From: BM714 sp964484935
Lineage (GTDB): Bacteria; Bacillota; Clostridia; Peptostreptococcales; BM714
Direction: 5' to 3'
NCBI GenBank assembly: GCA_964484935.1
Contig: CAZAFW010000002.1
Coordinates: 65,333-129,332, forward strand
Length of the DNA: 64,000 bases
Positions 27,209 through 35,039 of this stretch are shown here, in pieces. A program made the translations under genes and the position numbers. The notes under the pieces are model-generated. The model was not told the DNA's origin and did no database searches. It worked only from the letters and a program-made list of their open reading frames with translations. Position 1 is the stretch's first letter. Every line of letters begins with the position of its first letter.

Positions 27209-27884
27209 AACCGTAACACCCCCGAATCTCGTCTCTCGCAATTCCGCCGTTTTCCAGGGCTATTACACGCTTCTTCATAGTGTCTACGATGTCATTTGCA
27301 TGTGTAGCCATAATAACCGTCGTGCCTCTTCTGTTTATGTAGTTTAAAAGCTTCATTATTTCCCACGAGTTCTCCGGGTCCAAATTTCCGGTTGGCTCAT
27401 CTGCGATGAGTATGGGCGGATTGTTGATTACAGCTCTTGCAACCGATACGCGCTGCATCTCCCCTCCTGACAATTCATCCGGATACATATTGGCCCTTTT
27501 GCTAAGCCCGACCATCGAAAGCACCGTTGGAACCCTCCTGCGTATTTCACGGGGTGTTGCTCCTACAATCTCCATTGAAAACCCGACATTTTCATAGACC
27601 GTCTTGTTTGGCAACAGTCTGAAATCCTGAAAAACAACACCCATTTTTCTTCTCAGGTAAGGCACTTGCCTTCTGTGCAAGTTTGTTATATTTTGATTTG
27701 CAATTATAATCTTTCCTTCCGTCGGTTCTTCTTCCAAAAGAAGCACTTTTACGAATGTGGATTTTCCGGCCCCGCTGGGGCCGACTATAAATACGAATTC
27801 GCCTTTTTCAATGTGCAAACTGATGTCTGACAATGCCTTCACTCCGTTATTGTAGGTTTTGCTGATATTTATTATTTTTATCAT
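27198..27884 (-). CDS. ftsE: Cell-division ATP-binding protein FtsE
   Basis: 228 residues. Walker A GPSGAGKS is at residues 35-42, the signature is LSGGEMQRVSVARAVINNPPILIADEPTGNLDP and the H-loop is MATHANDIV. The Q-loop region MGVVFQDFRLLPNKTVYENV is typical of FtsE. It is the first gene of ftsE-ftsX-M23-ctpB-PDZ, the same order as in Bacillus apart from small insertions. Confidence 0.96.
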   Translation of the reverse strand: MIKIINISKTYNNGVKALSDISLHIEKGEFVFIVGPSGAGKSTFVKVLLLEEEPTEGKIIIANQNITNLHRRQVPYLRRKMGVVFQDFRLLPNKTVYENVGFSMEIVGATPREIRRRVPTVLSMVGLSKRANMYPDELSGGEMQRVSVARAVINNPPILIADEPTGNLDPENSWEIMKLLNYINRRGTTVIMATHANDIVDTMKKRVIALENGGIARDEIRGCYGYED

Positions 27885-27927
27885 AATTTCTACTCCTGCC
27901 CATTTTTATATATTTATAATCAACAAA

Positions 27928-27956
27928 TTGACACAAGACTACATATATATTATATA
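27928..27956 (+). promoter_or_regulatory. Sigma-A type promoter for 5-formyl-THF cyclo-ligase gene
   Basis: TTGACA (27928-27933) is followed after 17 bases by TATATA (27951-27956), with TATAAT two bases further on. The predicted start is about 60 bases before the ATG at 28026. Confidence 0.7.
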
Positions 27957-28025
27957 ATTATCATACGCGATTGATATCCAATAGGCTTCGATGTAATTTA
28001 AATTTAATTTATAGAAGGTGATTCA

Positions 28026-28604
28026 ATGAAAGAAGATTTGCGAAAAATAATTTTAGCTAAAAGAGATGCCATGGGCGAAACTGACAACAAACGGCTAAGC
28101 GACACAATCTGCCGAAGCCTTATAAGCCTTTCCCCTTACGAATCGGCCAAAACAATAATGTGTTTTCTCAGCTTTAGAAGCGAAGTTGATACAAGTCTAA
28201 TAGTTGAAAATGTACTTGTGAGCGGAAAAAGGCTTGTAGTCCCTGTAATAGATCTCAAAACGAAAACACTAAAACTTTCATATGTAAAAAGCATGGACGA
28301 CCTTGTCGAAAACACATATGGAATTCTAGAGCCTTCCCCTTCCGCCTTCAAAGAAGCCTCTCCGAAGGATATAGACCTCGTTTTGGTGCCTGGGGCATGT
28401 TTTAATTTGAAAGGCTATCGCATAGGATACGGAGGTGGATACTATGACAAGTTTCTTCCTCAAATTAGAAAGGACGCATTGACTTTGGGCCTTTGTTTCG
28501 ATTTTCAGATAGTATCTTCCATTTCTCCTGAAAAACACGATATCCCTGTCGATATTGTCCTAAGTGAAAAGCGAATGATAAAATCAAAAATGCTGCCACT
28601 TTAA
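28026..28604 (+). CDS. 5-formyltetrahydrofolate cyclo-ligase
   Basis: 192 residues. This enzyme uses ATP to convert 5-formyl-THF to 5,10-methenyl-THF in folate metabolism. Marks are the N-terminal KRDAM region, CFLSFRSEVDTSLIV and the conserved C-terminal motif LVPGACFNLKGYRIGYGGGYYDKFL. Start: ATG behind GAAGGTG. One of the few plus-strand genes here, transcribed divergently from ftsE. Confidence 0.93.
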   Translation: MKEDLRKIILAKRDAMGETDNKRLSDTICRSLISLSPYESAKTIMCFLSFRSEVDTSLIVENVLVSGKRLVVPVIDLKTKTLKLSYVKSMDDLVENTYGILEPSPSAFKEASPKDIDLVLVPGACFNLKGYRIGYGGGYYDKFLPQIRKDALTLGLCFDFQIVSSISPEKHDIPVDIVLSEKRMIKSKMLPL

Positions 28605-28882
28605 AGTTAAAGCATGAAGCGGCAGCTCCTTTTATAATTTAAGTCTATCTATTAGAGTAAAAAAATAATGATTTTTCCGACATCAAAGCATAATAACATC
28701 ATTGGCTATTATGCTTTATTTACAATGCATTGATAACTTTTTCTTCAATTCACTGTATGATTAGTTGCATTAGAGTTACTCCTATGTTGTTTTGTTTGGA
28801 CACTTTACATCATATCAAAAGGGGCAACTCTTATTTTTTTGTTTTTTTCCTACAGTAATTTTACGCTAACCCAAATGACCGT
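28605..28882. other. Intergenic region between convergent genes
   Basis: 278 bases between the cyclo-ligase (plus) and the Lon-like protease (minus). It contains a loose GCTGCC/GGCAGC pairing near 28591-28627 and a better hairpin at 28685-28717. No coding frame is supported. Confidence 0.5.
28685..28717. terminator. Hairpin between convergent genes, probable bidirectional terminator
   Basis: AAAGCATAATA and TATTATGCTTT form an 11-bp perfect stem with an 11-base loop. The arms are A/T-rich at the base, giving a short T-tract in both directions. Confidence 0.6.
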
Positions 28883-31285
28883 TTATTTCTCCTTGTTTTT
28901 CTCATCCTTCCCGTCCAAAGCCAGTTCGATGAATCTTTTTTTAACGAGATGATGGATGGTCCCTTCCGGGTATTCCCCTTTTTCATCGGGTTCTCCAGCC
29001 GCGACACCCGTGAGTATCTCAATCCCCTGGTCTATGGTCTCTACGCTGTATATATGGAAAAGCCCCTTTTCCACAGCTTGCACAATCTCGTCCATAAGCA
29101 TGAGGTTGGGTACATTTTGATGCGGAATCATGACCCCCTGCCCCCCTGTAAACCCTTTCATTTTACAAACTTTGTAGAATCCTTCTATTTTTTCGTTTAC
29201 TCCTCCTATGGGTTGTATTTCGCCTCTCTGATTCACCGATCCAGTGACAGCTATGCATTGCTTTATTGGAATTTGCGCAAGACTGGACAAAAGCGCATAA
29301 AGTTCGGTGCTTGAAGCGCTGTCTCCTTCAAGGCCCGAATAAAGCTGTTCGAAAACTATACTTGCGGAAAGGCTTAGACGCTTCTCCTGCGCATATTTGT
29401 GGCCAATATAGCCATTTAAAATCAATACGCCCTTGTCGTGGATTTTGCCTGTAGCCTTAACTTCCCTGTCTATGCTTATTATCCCCGACTTTCCTTTGTA
29501 AGTCGCAACTGTTATTTTATTGGGTTTACCAAAACTGTAATCACCCATCCCTACGATTGCAAGCCCATTGATTTCTCCGATTTTTTCACCTTCAACATCT
29601 AAAAGATATATGCCGTCTTCAAACATTTCCATTACCTTTTCTTCATACTTGTTGCTTCTGTAGTCTTTCTCTCTTATGGCTTTTTTTATGTGGGCTATTC
29701 CAACCACTTCAGCTCCCGCCACTTCAGCCCAGCTGTCGGCTTCGTACAATATTTCAACAATCTTGTTGAATCTTGAGCTCAGCTTATTCTGGTTGTCGGC
29801 GAGTCTTGAGCTGTATTCGACAACCCTCTGTACAGCTCTCCTGTCAAAATGCCTGAGGTTTTCCTTCTCTGTATGGGTTGCTATAAATCTCGCCATCTTC
29901 AGCATATTATCGTTGTCCCTGCTCATTTCGATGTCGAAATCAGCCATGACCTTGAAGAGCTTTTTAAATTCCTCGTCATAAGCATACAGCAAATAGTATG
30001 TGTATGGATCCCCAATTAGTATCACTTTCAAATCAATCGGTATGCATTTGGGCTTTATGGATGTTGTCGCAACAAATCCCAGTTCCTTTCCCAAGCTTTC
30101 TATAACAGCTTTTTTTGTGCTTAGAGCCCTCTTGAGCGCAACCCATGAATAGGGTGAAAGCAACAAGTCTTTCGCCTTCAGTATCAAATATCCCCCATTG
30201 GCCTGATGTATTGCCCCCGGTTTTATTTGCATAAAATCCGTTTTCATCACGCCCATCTCGTTTTTGTATTCCACGCTTCCCATAAGGTTGTAGTAGGAAG
30301 GGTTGGATTCCTCTATTACCGGAGCATGCTCCATTTCACTGTTGTCTGCTAAAAGATTGATCCTATACCTTTCAAAGAACCCTTCAATCGAACGCATCTG
30401 CATCATGGCAAAAGGATTCGTCGTTTCAGACGCGTCCTTCTTTTTAAAATTTTCAATATTGGCGACAATATCGCCTACAACTTTATCCAGATAGCATGAA
30501 ACATCTTCATTTTCTGCAAATATTCTCTTTAGGTTGGTCATATGGAAAACCGCTACTTTTTTCCCTGTTTCCTCGTCCAACTCCTTCAATTTATTCCTGA
30601 GAAGTTCTTCATTTCCCTTCATGGAATTGAAAATATCAACAGTCTCTATATTCAGTTCATTCGATCTCTCCCTCAAGGATTCCGCTTCTTCTTCATCAAG
30701 ACTTTTGTATTCTTCTTCCGTCATAGGTCTTCCATCTTTCAAAGGCATGCTGATCAAACCGTGTTCAGTCTGGCTGAAAATGAAATCATATTTTTGAGAA
30801 ATCTCATTTATTTTTTTTAGCATTTCTTTCGATTTGTTTTGAAATTCCAATACTATTGTATTTTTCTTGTCTTCATAGGATTTGGTGGCAAAAGCCCCAC
30901 CCATCTCTTTTCGGATTATTTTGACTGTCTGCTTCATCTCATCGACAAACACCTTGCCCAGTCCAGGTTTCATGCACAAAGCGATAGGTGCGTTTGGATT
31001 TTTGAAATTATATACATAAACCCAGTCATTTGGAGCAGGGTCGTCTTGCGCTTTCTTATCGGCAAGAAGCCGCACATAGCTGCTTCTTCCCGTTCCGCTT
31101 TGCCCTGAAACGTAAATATTGTATCCGGGTTTACCTATTGAAAGTCCGAAATCAAGTGCTTTTGAGGCCCTTTCCTGTCCAATTATCCCTTTGAGAGGCA
31201 TCAGTTCAGCTGTTGTTTCAAAGTCGTAAACGTCATTTTTGATATTGAATTTCAATCGATCCGGCGACAACTCATATTTTTTCAA
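28883..31285 (-). CDS. Lon-like ATP-dependent protease (AAA_32 type)
   Basis: 800 residues. Walker A GQSGTGRS lies at residues 61-68. The central helical/AAA part includes GAIHQANGGYLILKAKDLL, and the C-terminal S16 Lon proteolytic domain holds the catalytic Ser in GDSASSTELYALL and Lys in GGVNEKIEGFYKV. It differs from classical Lon by lacking the N-terminal substrate domain; Clostridia often carry this type (LonB-related/YcbZ-like). The start is a TTG at 31285 behind GGGAGAGG. It appears monocistronic. Confidence 0.9.
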   Translation of the reverse strand: MKKYELSPDRLKFNIKNDVYDFETTAELMPLKGIIGQERASKALDFGLSIGKPGYNIYVSGQSGTGRSSYVRLLADKKAQDDPAPNDWVYVYNFKNPNAPIALCMKPGLGKVFVDEMKQTVKIIRKEMGGAFATKSYEDKKNTIVLEFQNKSKEMLKKINEISQKYDFIFSQTEHGLISMPLKDGRPMTEEEYKSLDEEEAESLRERSNELNIETVDIFNSMKGNEELLRNKLKELDEETGKKVAVFHMTNLKRIFAENEDVSCYLDKVVGDIVANIENFKKKDASETTNPFAMMQMRSIEGFFERYRINLLADNSEMEHAPVIEESNPSYYNLMGSVEYKNEMGVMKTDFMQIKPGAIHQANGGYLILKAKDLLLSPYSWVALKRALSTKKAVIESLGKELGFVATTSIKPKCIPIDLKVILIGDPYTYYLLYAYDEEFKKLFKVMADFDIEMSRDNDNMLKMARFIATHTEKENLRHFDRRAVQRVVEYSSRLADNQNKLSSRFNKIVEILYEADSWAEVAGAEVVGIAHIKKAIREKDYRSNKYEEKVMEMFEDGIYLLDVEGEKIGEINGLAIVGMGDYSFGKPNKITVATYKGKSGIISIDREVKATGKIHDKGVLILNGYIGHKYAQEKRLSLSASIVFEQLYSGLEGDSASSTELYALLSSLAQIPIKQCIAVTGSVNQRGEIQPIGGVNEKIEGFYKVCKMKGFTGGQGVMIPHQNVPNLMLMDEIVQAVEKGLFHIYSVETIDQGIEILTGVAAGEPDEKGEYPEGTIHHLVKKRFIELALDGKDEKNKEK

Positions 31286-31354
31286 TGTATTCCTCTCCCT
31301 TAAAAATATTTTTATTCATCTTTTCTATACCCTTGATTTTCAATCCAAAAACAG

Positions 31355-31390
31355 GAAAAAACCGATCCGAAATCAAATTTCGGATCGGTC
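31355..31390 (-). terminator. Strong terminator after ilvE
   Basis: On the minus strand ACCGATCCGAAAT pairs with ATTTCGGATCGGT around a three-base loop, followed by TTTTTCC. It separates ilvE from the Lon-like gene. Confidence 0.9.
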
Positions 31391-31402
31391 CCATGCAATA
31401 TC

Positions 31403-32317
31403 CTAATAAACCGGTGTACAAAACTTTCTATATTTTTCTACTTTTCCGCAAGTTATTTCAAAAAATTTACTCTTTATCCTCATGCAAATTTCTCCCGGTT
31501 CCCCGTTTCCTATCACTCTATTGTCAACTTCAACAACAGGTGTAACTTCCATCGCCGTGCCGCTGAAAAAAGCTTCGTCCGCTGTATACAAATCGACTCT
31601 CGAAAAACTTCTTTGCTCCACTTCTATTCCGAATTCCTCTTTTGCCAAAAGCATCACCGTATCCCTTGTTATCCCTTCCAATATATTGTCGGACGGAGGA
31701 GGAGTCATCAACTTGCCCTTCTTTACTATAAAGAGATTCTCTCCCGGACCTTCGCAGATATTGCCCGAATCGGTCAATATAATAGCTTCGTCATAACCAT
31801 TTTGCAAAGCTTCCAAAGAAGCCAATGCAGAATTTATATATCCTCCCGTCGGTTTTACTCTTGGAGGAATCATGTTGTCGGACATTCTTCTCCATGACGA
31901 AATGCAAACCTTGAAGGATTCCTTGCCTGCAAAATTCCCCAACGGCTGGCAATACACAAGAAGCCGATCATCGTCATCCATAAGCGTTGGAGACAATTGA
32001 TCTGACCCCTTGTATGCCACTGGCCTAATATAAGTTGTTGATTTAAAATTATTCTTCTTGAGCAATTCTACTGTTATGTCCACCAAATCCTGCACGGTGT
32101 AATCTATATTTATGCTTAGTGTTTTGCATGAATTAAGCAAACGCTCGTAATGCTCGTAAAGCCTAAAACCATATAACTGCCCCTCTTCCTCATCCCAATA
32201 TGCCCTTATTCCTTCAAAGCACCCCAGCCCGTAGTTGAAAGCCTTTGATCTTATTCCTATTGAAGCCTCTTCCTCTTTTACAATTTTGCCGTTGAAATAA
32301 ACATACGATTCATTCAT
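31403..32317 (-). CDS. ilvE: Branched-chain amino acid aminotransferase
   Basis: 304 residues, class-IV PLP aminotransferase. Visible marks are YFNGKIVKEEEASIGIRSKAFNYGLGCFEGIRAYW, the lysine-loop stretch VKPTGGYINSALASLEALQNGYDEAIILTDSGNICEGPGENLF and the substrate loop FFSGTAMEVTPVVEVDNR. It interconverts Leu, Ile and Val with their 2-keto acids, either for synthesis or for Stickland oxidation. Start: ATG behind GAGGGGG. Upstream lie a T-box leader, a 21-codon ORF and a hairpin, which point to control by uncharged tRNA. Confidence 0.92.
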   Translation of the reverse strand: MNESYVYFNGKIVKEEEASIGIRSKAFNYGLGCFEGIRAYWDEEEGQLYGFRLYEHYERLLNSCKTLSINIDYTVQDLVDITVELLKKNNFKSTTYIRPVAYKGSDQLSPTLMDDDDRLLVYCQPLGNFAGKESFKVCISSWRRMSDNMIPPRVKPTGGYINSALASLEALQNGYDEAIILTDSGNICEGPGENLFIVKKGKLMTPPPSDNILEGITRDTVMLLAKEEFGIEVEQRSFSRVDLYTADEAFFSGTAMEVTPVVEVDNRVIGNGEPGEICMRIKSKFFEITCGKVEKYRKFCTPVY

Positions 32318-32356
32318 CTCTTTTCCCCCTCAATTATTTTTGATTTGCAAACAAGT

Positions 32357-32378
32357 GCCTATGGCATAAGCCATAGGC
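32357..32378 (-). repeat. Stable hairpin between 21-codon ORF and ilvE
   Basis: GCCTATGGC and GCCATAGGC form a 9-bp perfect stem with a four-base loop. On the minus strand it is followed by ACTTGTTTGC, too few T for a strong terminator. It could be a weak attenuator, RNA-processing site or stabiliser that sets ilvE expression apart from the upstream ORF. Confidence 0.6.
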
Positions 32379-32403
32379 TTTATAGAATTAAATTGATTGC
32401 ATA

Positions 32404-32469
32404 CTATTTTTTCTTTTTGCGCTTCTTCTCTTCCTTAGCGCTTGCGATCATAACGTTGATAAAACTCAT
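32404..32469 (-). CDS. 21-residue basic peptide ORF downstream of T-box
   Basis: An ATG at 32469 lies behind a near-perfect ribosome site (AGGAGGCGATTTG). It opens 21 codons: a short hydrophobic start (MSFINVMIASA) and a very basic tail of Lys, Arg and Glu ending in TAG at 32404. It sits immediately after the T-box terminator and before the hairpin preceding ilvE. The excellent ribosome site argues it is translated. Function unknown; it may be a small protein in its own right or a translational spacer. Confidence 0.6.
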   Translation of the reverse strand: MSFINVMIASAKEEKKRKKKK

Positions 32470-32491
32470 CAAATCGCCTCCTTTCATTTTT

Positions 32492-32785
32492 AAACAATTA
32501 AAAACCCGCCCCCGGATTATATAAATCCTAGGGGCGAGCATCTCTCGCTGTACCACCCTATTTTACGGAATCTTTCCCGCCTCTGTTCGGGCCGCCTCTT
32601 GCCCTAGCCCTGTCACGGGGGCAACCGGAATCATCTACTCGAAAACCCTTTCGATTCATCTGCTCGGGAGTGATCATTTCATTTACGGAATAACGCATGC
32701 TTTCAGCAGATCGCATGCTCTCTTTCGATATCCGAAAATCTTTCTCTCCATCATCGCATTTTTGCATGTCATAATTTTCTGTATA
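32492..32785 (-). promoter_or_regulatory. T-box riboswitch leader
   Basis: The minus strand carries the T-box sequence AGGGTGGTACA (32549-32559), followed by a terminator (CGCCCC-AGGATT/AATCC-GGGGGCG, then GGTTTTT; 32501-32538). Upstream is a Stem I region with GATGATGGAGAGAAAG and the distal AGAGAGCATGC...GCATGC element. The likely specifier is ATC (32672-32674, Ile) in GAAATGATCACTCCCGAG; the overlapping ATG (Met) is the alternative. Uncharged tRNA would favour the antiterminator and expression of the 21-codon ORF and ilvE. Branched-chain specificity fits ilvE. Confidence 0.88.
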
Positions 32786-32790
32786 TTTAG

Positions 32791-32819
32791 ATGATACCCA
32801 CATAAGGGCTCAAAGTCAA
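32791..32819 (-). promoter_or_regulatory. Sigma-A type promoter of the T-box transcript
   Basis: TTGACT (32814-32819) and TATCAT (32791-32796) are separated by 17 bases on the minus strand, just upstream of Stem I. This places transcription start near 32785. Confidence 0.7.
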
Positions 32820-32902
32820 CACTGACTTTCGGTATTTTTAAATTATTTTCTGAAATATTAAGTCGGTTTTAAATTGAATAAGTGTATCTGTCTATGCTTG
32901 CA

Positions 32903-33637
32903 CTACTTTGAAATATCTCTTGTGAGCATTACTTTCAGCAAAAACTTTGGAATCACAAGCATTCTATTGAAGCGCCAAGGTTCCTTGGCCAACCTGTAAA
33001 GCCATTCAAGGCCCATGTCGACCATCGCCTTCGGGGCTCTTTTAGCCGCTCCTGACATCACATCCAAAGAACCCCCGACCCCCATTGCAACTTTTGCGTT
33101 GAGCTGGTGCTTGTGCTCATGTATCCATTTTTCCTGTTTGGGAGCACCCAATGCCACAAAAAGAACATCCGGCTTCAATTCGTTGATCCTCTTTATTATT
33201 TCCTTTTCCTGTTCTTCGTTGAAATAGCCGTGATGACTGTCCTTGACAGATATGCACGGGTAATTGTTTTGAATCTCTGAAATTGAAGCGGCAAGAATTT
33301 CAGGTTTTGCCCCCAGTATATATATGGATTTCTTTGTGTAATTCAAATACTTTAGAATTTGCTCCATCATGTCAATTCCTGCAACCTTACCCTTGATTCC
33401 CATCCTATGAATGCGGGATGCGAGCACTATGCCGAATCCGTCAGGCACATTCAGCTGTGAATTGAGCAATGCATCCTTTAATTTTTCATCTGTTTCAGAC
33501 AACATGATTATTTCAGTGTTCGGTGTATATATGCTGGACATTCTATCCTTCTTCAACAATTCCTTGAATCTGTCCATTGCCTCTTCCATATTCAAATTGT
33601 CAATCGGTATCCCGAAAATTTCGATGCTATTTCTCAT
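32903..33637 (-). CDS. WecG/TagA/CpsF-family glycosyltransferase
   Basis: About 244 residues. The family transfers N-acetylmannosamine-type sugars onto undecaprenyl-linked acceptors in teichoic acid or surface polysaccharide synthesis. Marks are YTPNTEIIMLSETDEKLKDALLNSQLNVPDGFGIVLASR, VALGAPKQEKWIHEH and the C-terminal GGSLDVMSGAAKRAPKAMVDMGLEWLYRLAKEPWRFNRM. The start is probably the ATG at 33637, behind AAAGGGAAG; an in-frame ATG five codons earlier is possible. It stands alone downstream of a membrane-anchored protein gene. Confidence 0.9.
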   Translation of the reverse strand: MRNSIEIFGIPIDNLNMEEAMDRFKELLKKDRMSSIYTPNTEIIMLSETDEKLKDALLNSQLNVPDGFGIVLASRIHRMGIKGKVAGIDMMEQILKYLNYTKKSIYILGAKPEILAASISEIQNNYPCISVKDSHHGYFNEEQEKEIIKRINELKPDVLFVALGAPKQEKWIHEHKHQLNAKVAMGVGGSLDVMSGAAKRAPKAMVDMGLEWLYRLAKEPWRFNRMLVIPKFLLKVMLTRDISK

Positions 33638-33704
33638 TTGCTTCCCTTTCATTCGTGATATTGAAACCTTGTAACATTTCTTTGATGCCTTTATCAAAAG
33701 CATT

Positions 33705-34214
33705 CTAATTAAGAATATATTCTCCTTTTACCATGATCCAGGAATCCTCGGATACATCGGCCCCTCTTCCGTCATTTCTCGGAACCAGGATCAAATGGTT
33801 CATTTGTATCTGATCTCCTGTCTTAAGGTCTTTTCCGTAAGTCAAATCCGCCAAACCGTTGCCTGCGGTATTGGCTATTGCCTTCATTGAGCCGCTTCTC
33901 AGAATGACCTGCGTATTGCCTCCAAAATAGACTCTGCTTCCTGCCTTTATTAAAATGGGCTCGAAGGTGGCATCATCACCCGAAGTCGCTTCCTGCGAAA
34001 TGGAATTTTCAGAGCCTGTTTCCATTGTATCCAGCTTTTCCTGAAAATCCGATACAATTTCCGACAGTCGGTTTTCAACATAGGACAAAGTCACTACCGG
34101 GTCATTTTCCGAACCTGGTTCGTATGACATAGCCAATGCGCCCAAAGTCATAGCCGCCAAAATAAGAATGGATACAAGCGGAACCGCAAATTTCCTTCTG
34201 CCTTTATTAACCAT
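33705..34214 (-). CDS. Membrane-anchored extracytoplasmic protein, function unknown
   Basis: About 169 residues from the ATG at 34214, behind GGAGGG. A basic N-terminus and one hydrophobic helix (VPLVSILILAAMTLGALAM) suggest an anchor or signal peptide. A short acidic, Ser/Thr-rich stretch follows. The C-terminal half (ILIKAGSRVYFGGNTQVILRSGSMKAIANTAGNGLADLTYGKDLKTG) resembles a small beta-rich domain seen in spore- or envelope-associated clostridial proteins. I do not recognise a named family. The WecG/TagA gene follows about 70 bases downstream, so surface-polymer context is possible. Confidence 0.7.
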   Translation of the reverse strand: MVNKGRRKFAVPLVSILILAAMTLGALAMSYEPGSENDPVVTLSYVENRLSEIVSDFQEKLDTMETGSENSISQEATSGDDATFEPILIKAGSRVYFGGNTQVILRSGSMKAIANTAGNGLADLTYGKDLKTGDQIQMNHLILVPRNDGRGADVSEDSWIMVKGEYILN

Positions 34215-34352
34215 TGAAAGCCCTCCAATTAATTCTTGATTTACAGTCAATCCATTCTATCATAAATTTATTGACTGTTTGAATATCATCGTATGTCCCC
34301 CGTCCGGTTGTCGAAAACGCAAAAACATATAAATAGTTTTGCTCTTAATTCA

Positions 34353-34377
34353 GAAAACCCCCGAATGGTTCCGGAGG
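34353..34377 (-). terminator. Terminator of the toxin-antitoxin pair
   Basis: On the minus strand CCTCCG pairs with CGGGGG (one G-U) around GAACCATT and is followed by TTTTC, 30-50 bases past the mazF stop. Confidence 0.7.
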
Positions 34378-34406
34378 CAATCCATATGTATTGTCAATCT
34401 TTCCAC

Positions 34407-34766
34407 TCAATCGTTCAGCCTGTCCCCGATGCCAAGGCTTACTGTGATGCTCTTGTCGACCTTTTCCATCATTTCATCGCTGAACATGCCTATTCTTTCC
34501 ATGATTCTCTTTCTGTCTATTGTCCTTATCTGTTCCAAAAGCACTACCGATTTTTTATTCAAGCCGTAGGTGCCTGAGGGAATTTCAATGTGGGTTGGTA
34601 ATTTAGCCTTGTTTATCCTTGATGTTATAGCCGCCACTATAACCGTCGAGCTGTATCTGTTTCCTATGTCATTTTGAACCACCAATACAGGTCTTACCCC
34701 TCCCTGTTCGGAACCCACAACCGGATTCAAATCGGCATAATAAATTTCACCGCGCTTTATGTTCAT
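34407..34766 (-). CDS. MazF/PemK-family endoribonuclease toxin
   Basis: 119 residues matching MazF/NdoA: MNIKRGEIYYADLNPVVGSEQGGVRPVLVVQNDIGNRYSSTVIVAAITS, then IEIPSGTYGLNKKSVVLLEQIRTIDRKRI. MazF toxins cut single-stranded mRNA at short sequence motifs. The conserved Arg (GGVRPVLV) and Thr (AITS) of the active site are present. Its ATG overlaps the antitoxin stop in ATGA. The position downstream of alr matches the alr-ndoAI-ndoA order of Bacillus. Confidence 0.93.
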   Translation of the reverse strand: MNIKRGEIYYADLNPVVGSEQGGVRPVLVVQNDIGNRYSSTVIVAAITSRINKAKLPTHIEIPSGTYGLNKKSVVLLEQIRTIDRKRIMERIGMFSDEMMEKVDKSITVSLGIGDRLND

Positions 34767-34930
34767 ATATCAACATCACTCTCCAAGGCCAAATCCGCCT
34801 CATAGTTGAACAATCCCATAACATCGGCTTCAAAACCGTCTTCTGAAATTTTCGAATTTATTTTATTCATGTACTTGTATCCTTCAGCTATCGAAAAAAA
34901 CTGATCATATGTGTTTTTTTTTGGCTGCAT
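34763..34930 (-). CDS. Short MazE/NdoAI-like antitoxin lacking the DNA-binding domain
   Basis: A 55-residue frame from the ATG at 34930, behind GAGGAG. The segment AEGYKYMNKINSKISEDGF, followed by FNYEADLA, resembles the toxin-binding C-terminal half of NdoAI-type antitoxins (GYMEMAKINLNIS...). The usual N-terminal ribbon-helix-helix domain of about 45 residues is absent. The promoter -10 box lies only 32 bases before this ATG, so the transcript cannot encode a longer N-terminus. Overlaps mazF by four bases. Confidence 0.75.
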   Translation of the reverse strand: MQPKKNTYDQFFSIAEGYKYMNKINSKISEDGFEADVMGLFNYEADLALESDVDI

Positions 34931-34961
34931 ATTGCCGCTCCTCATAAAAGTATTCCAATTC

Positions 34962-34990
34962 ATTATATATCTTGAAGGACATTTAATCAA
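34962..34990 (-). promoter_or_regulatory. Sigma-A type promoter of the toxin-antitoxin operon
   Basis: TTGATT (34985-34990), 17-base spacer and TATAAT (34962-34967) lie on the minus strand directly after the alr terminator. The predicted start is near 34955, giving a leader of about 25 bases that contains the antitoxin ribosome site. Confidence 0.75.
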
Positions 34991-34997
34991 ACTTCAA

Positions 34998-35030
34998 ATT
35001 AAGCGGAAAGAGATTTGGGGTCCTTTCCGC
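34998..35030 (-). terminator. Hairpin after alr
   Basis: GCGGAAAG and CTTTCCGC form an 8-bp perfect stem with a 12-base loop, followed on the minus strand by TTAATTTG. It probably ends the acpS-nnr-alr transcript before the toxin-antitoxin promoter. Confidence 0.65.
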
Positions 35031-35039
35031 CTTTTGCCA

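Noticed and set aside
32558..32803. 81-codon open frame on the minus strand
   Set aside because: It lies wholly within the T-box leader RNA (Stem I to T-box sequence) and has no family resemblance; its openness is incidental.
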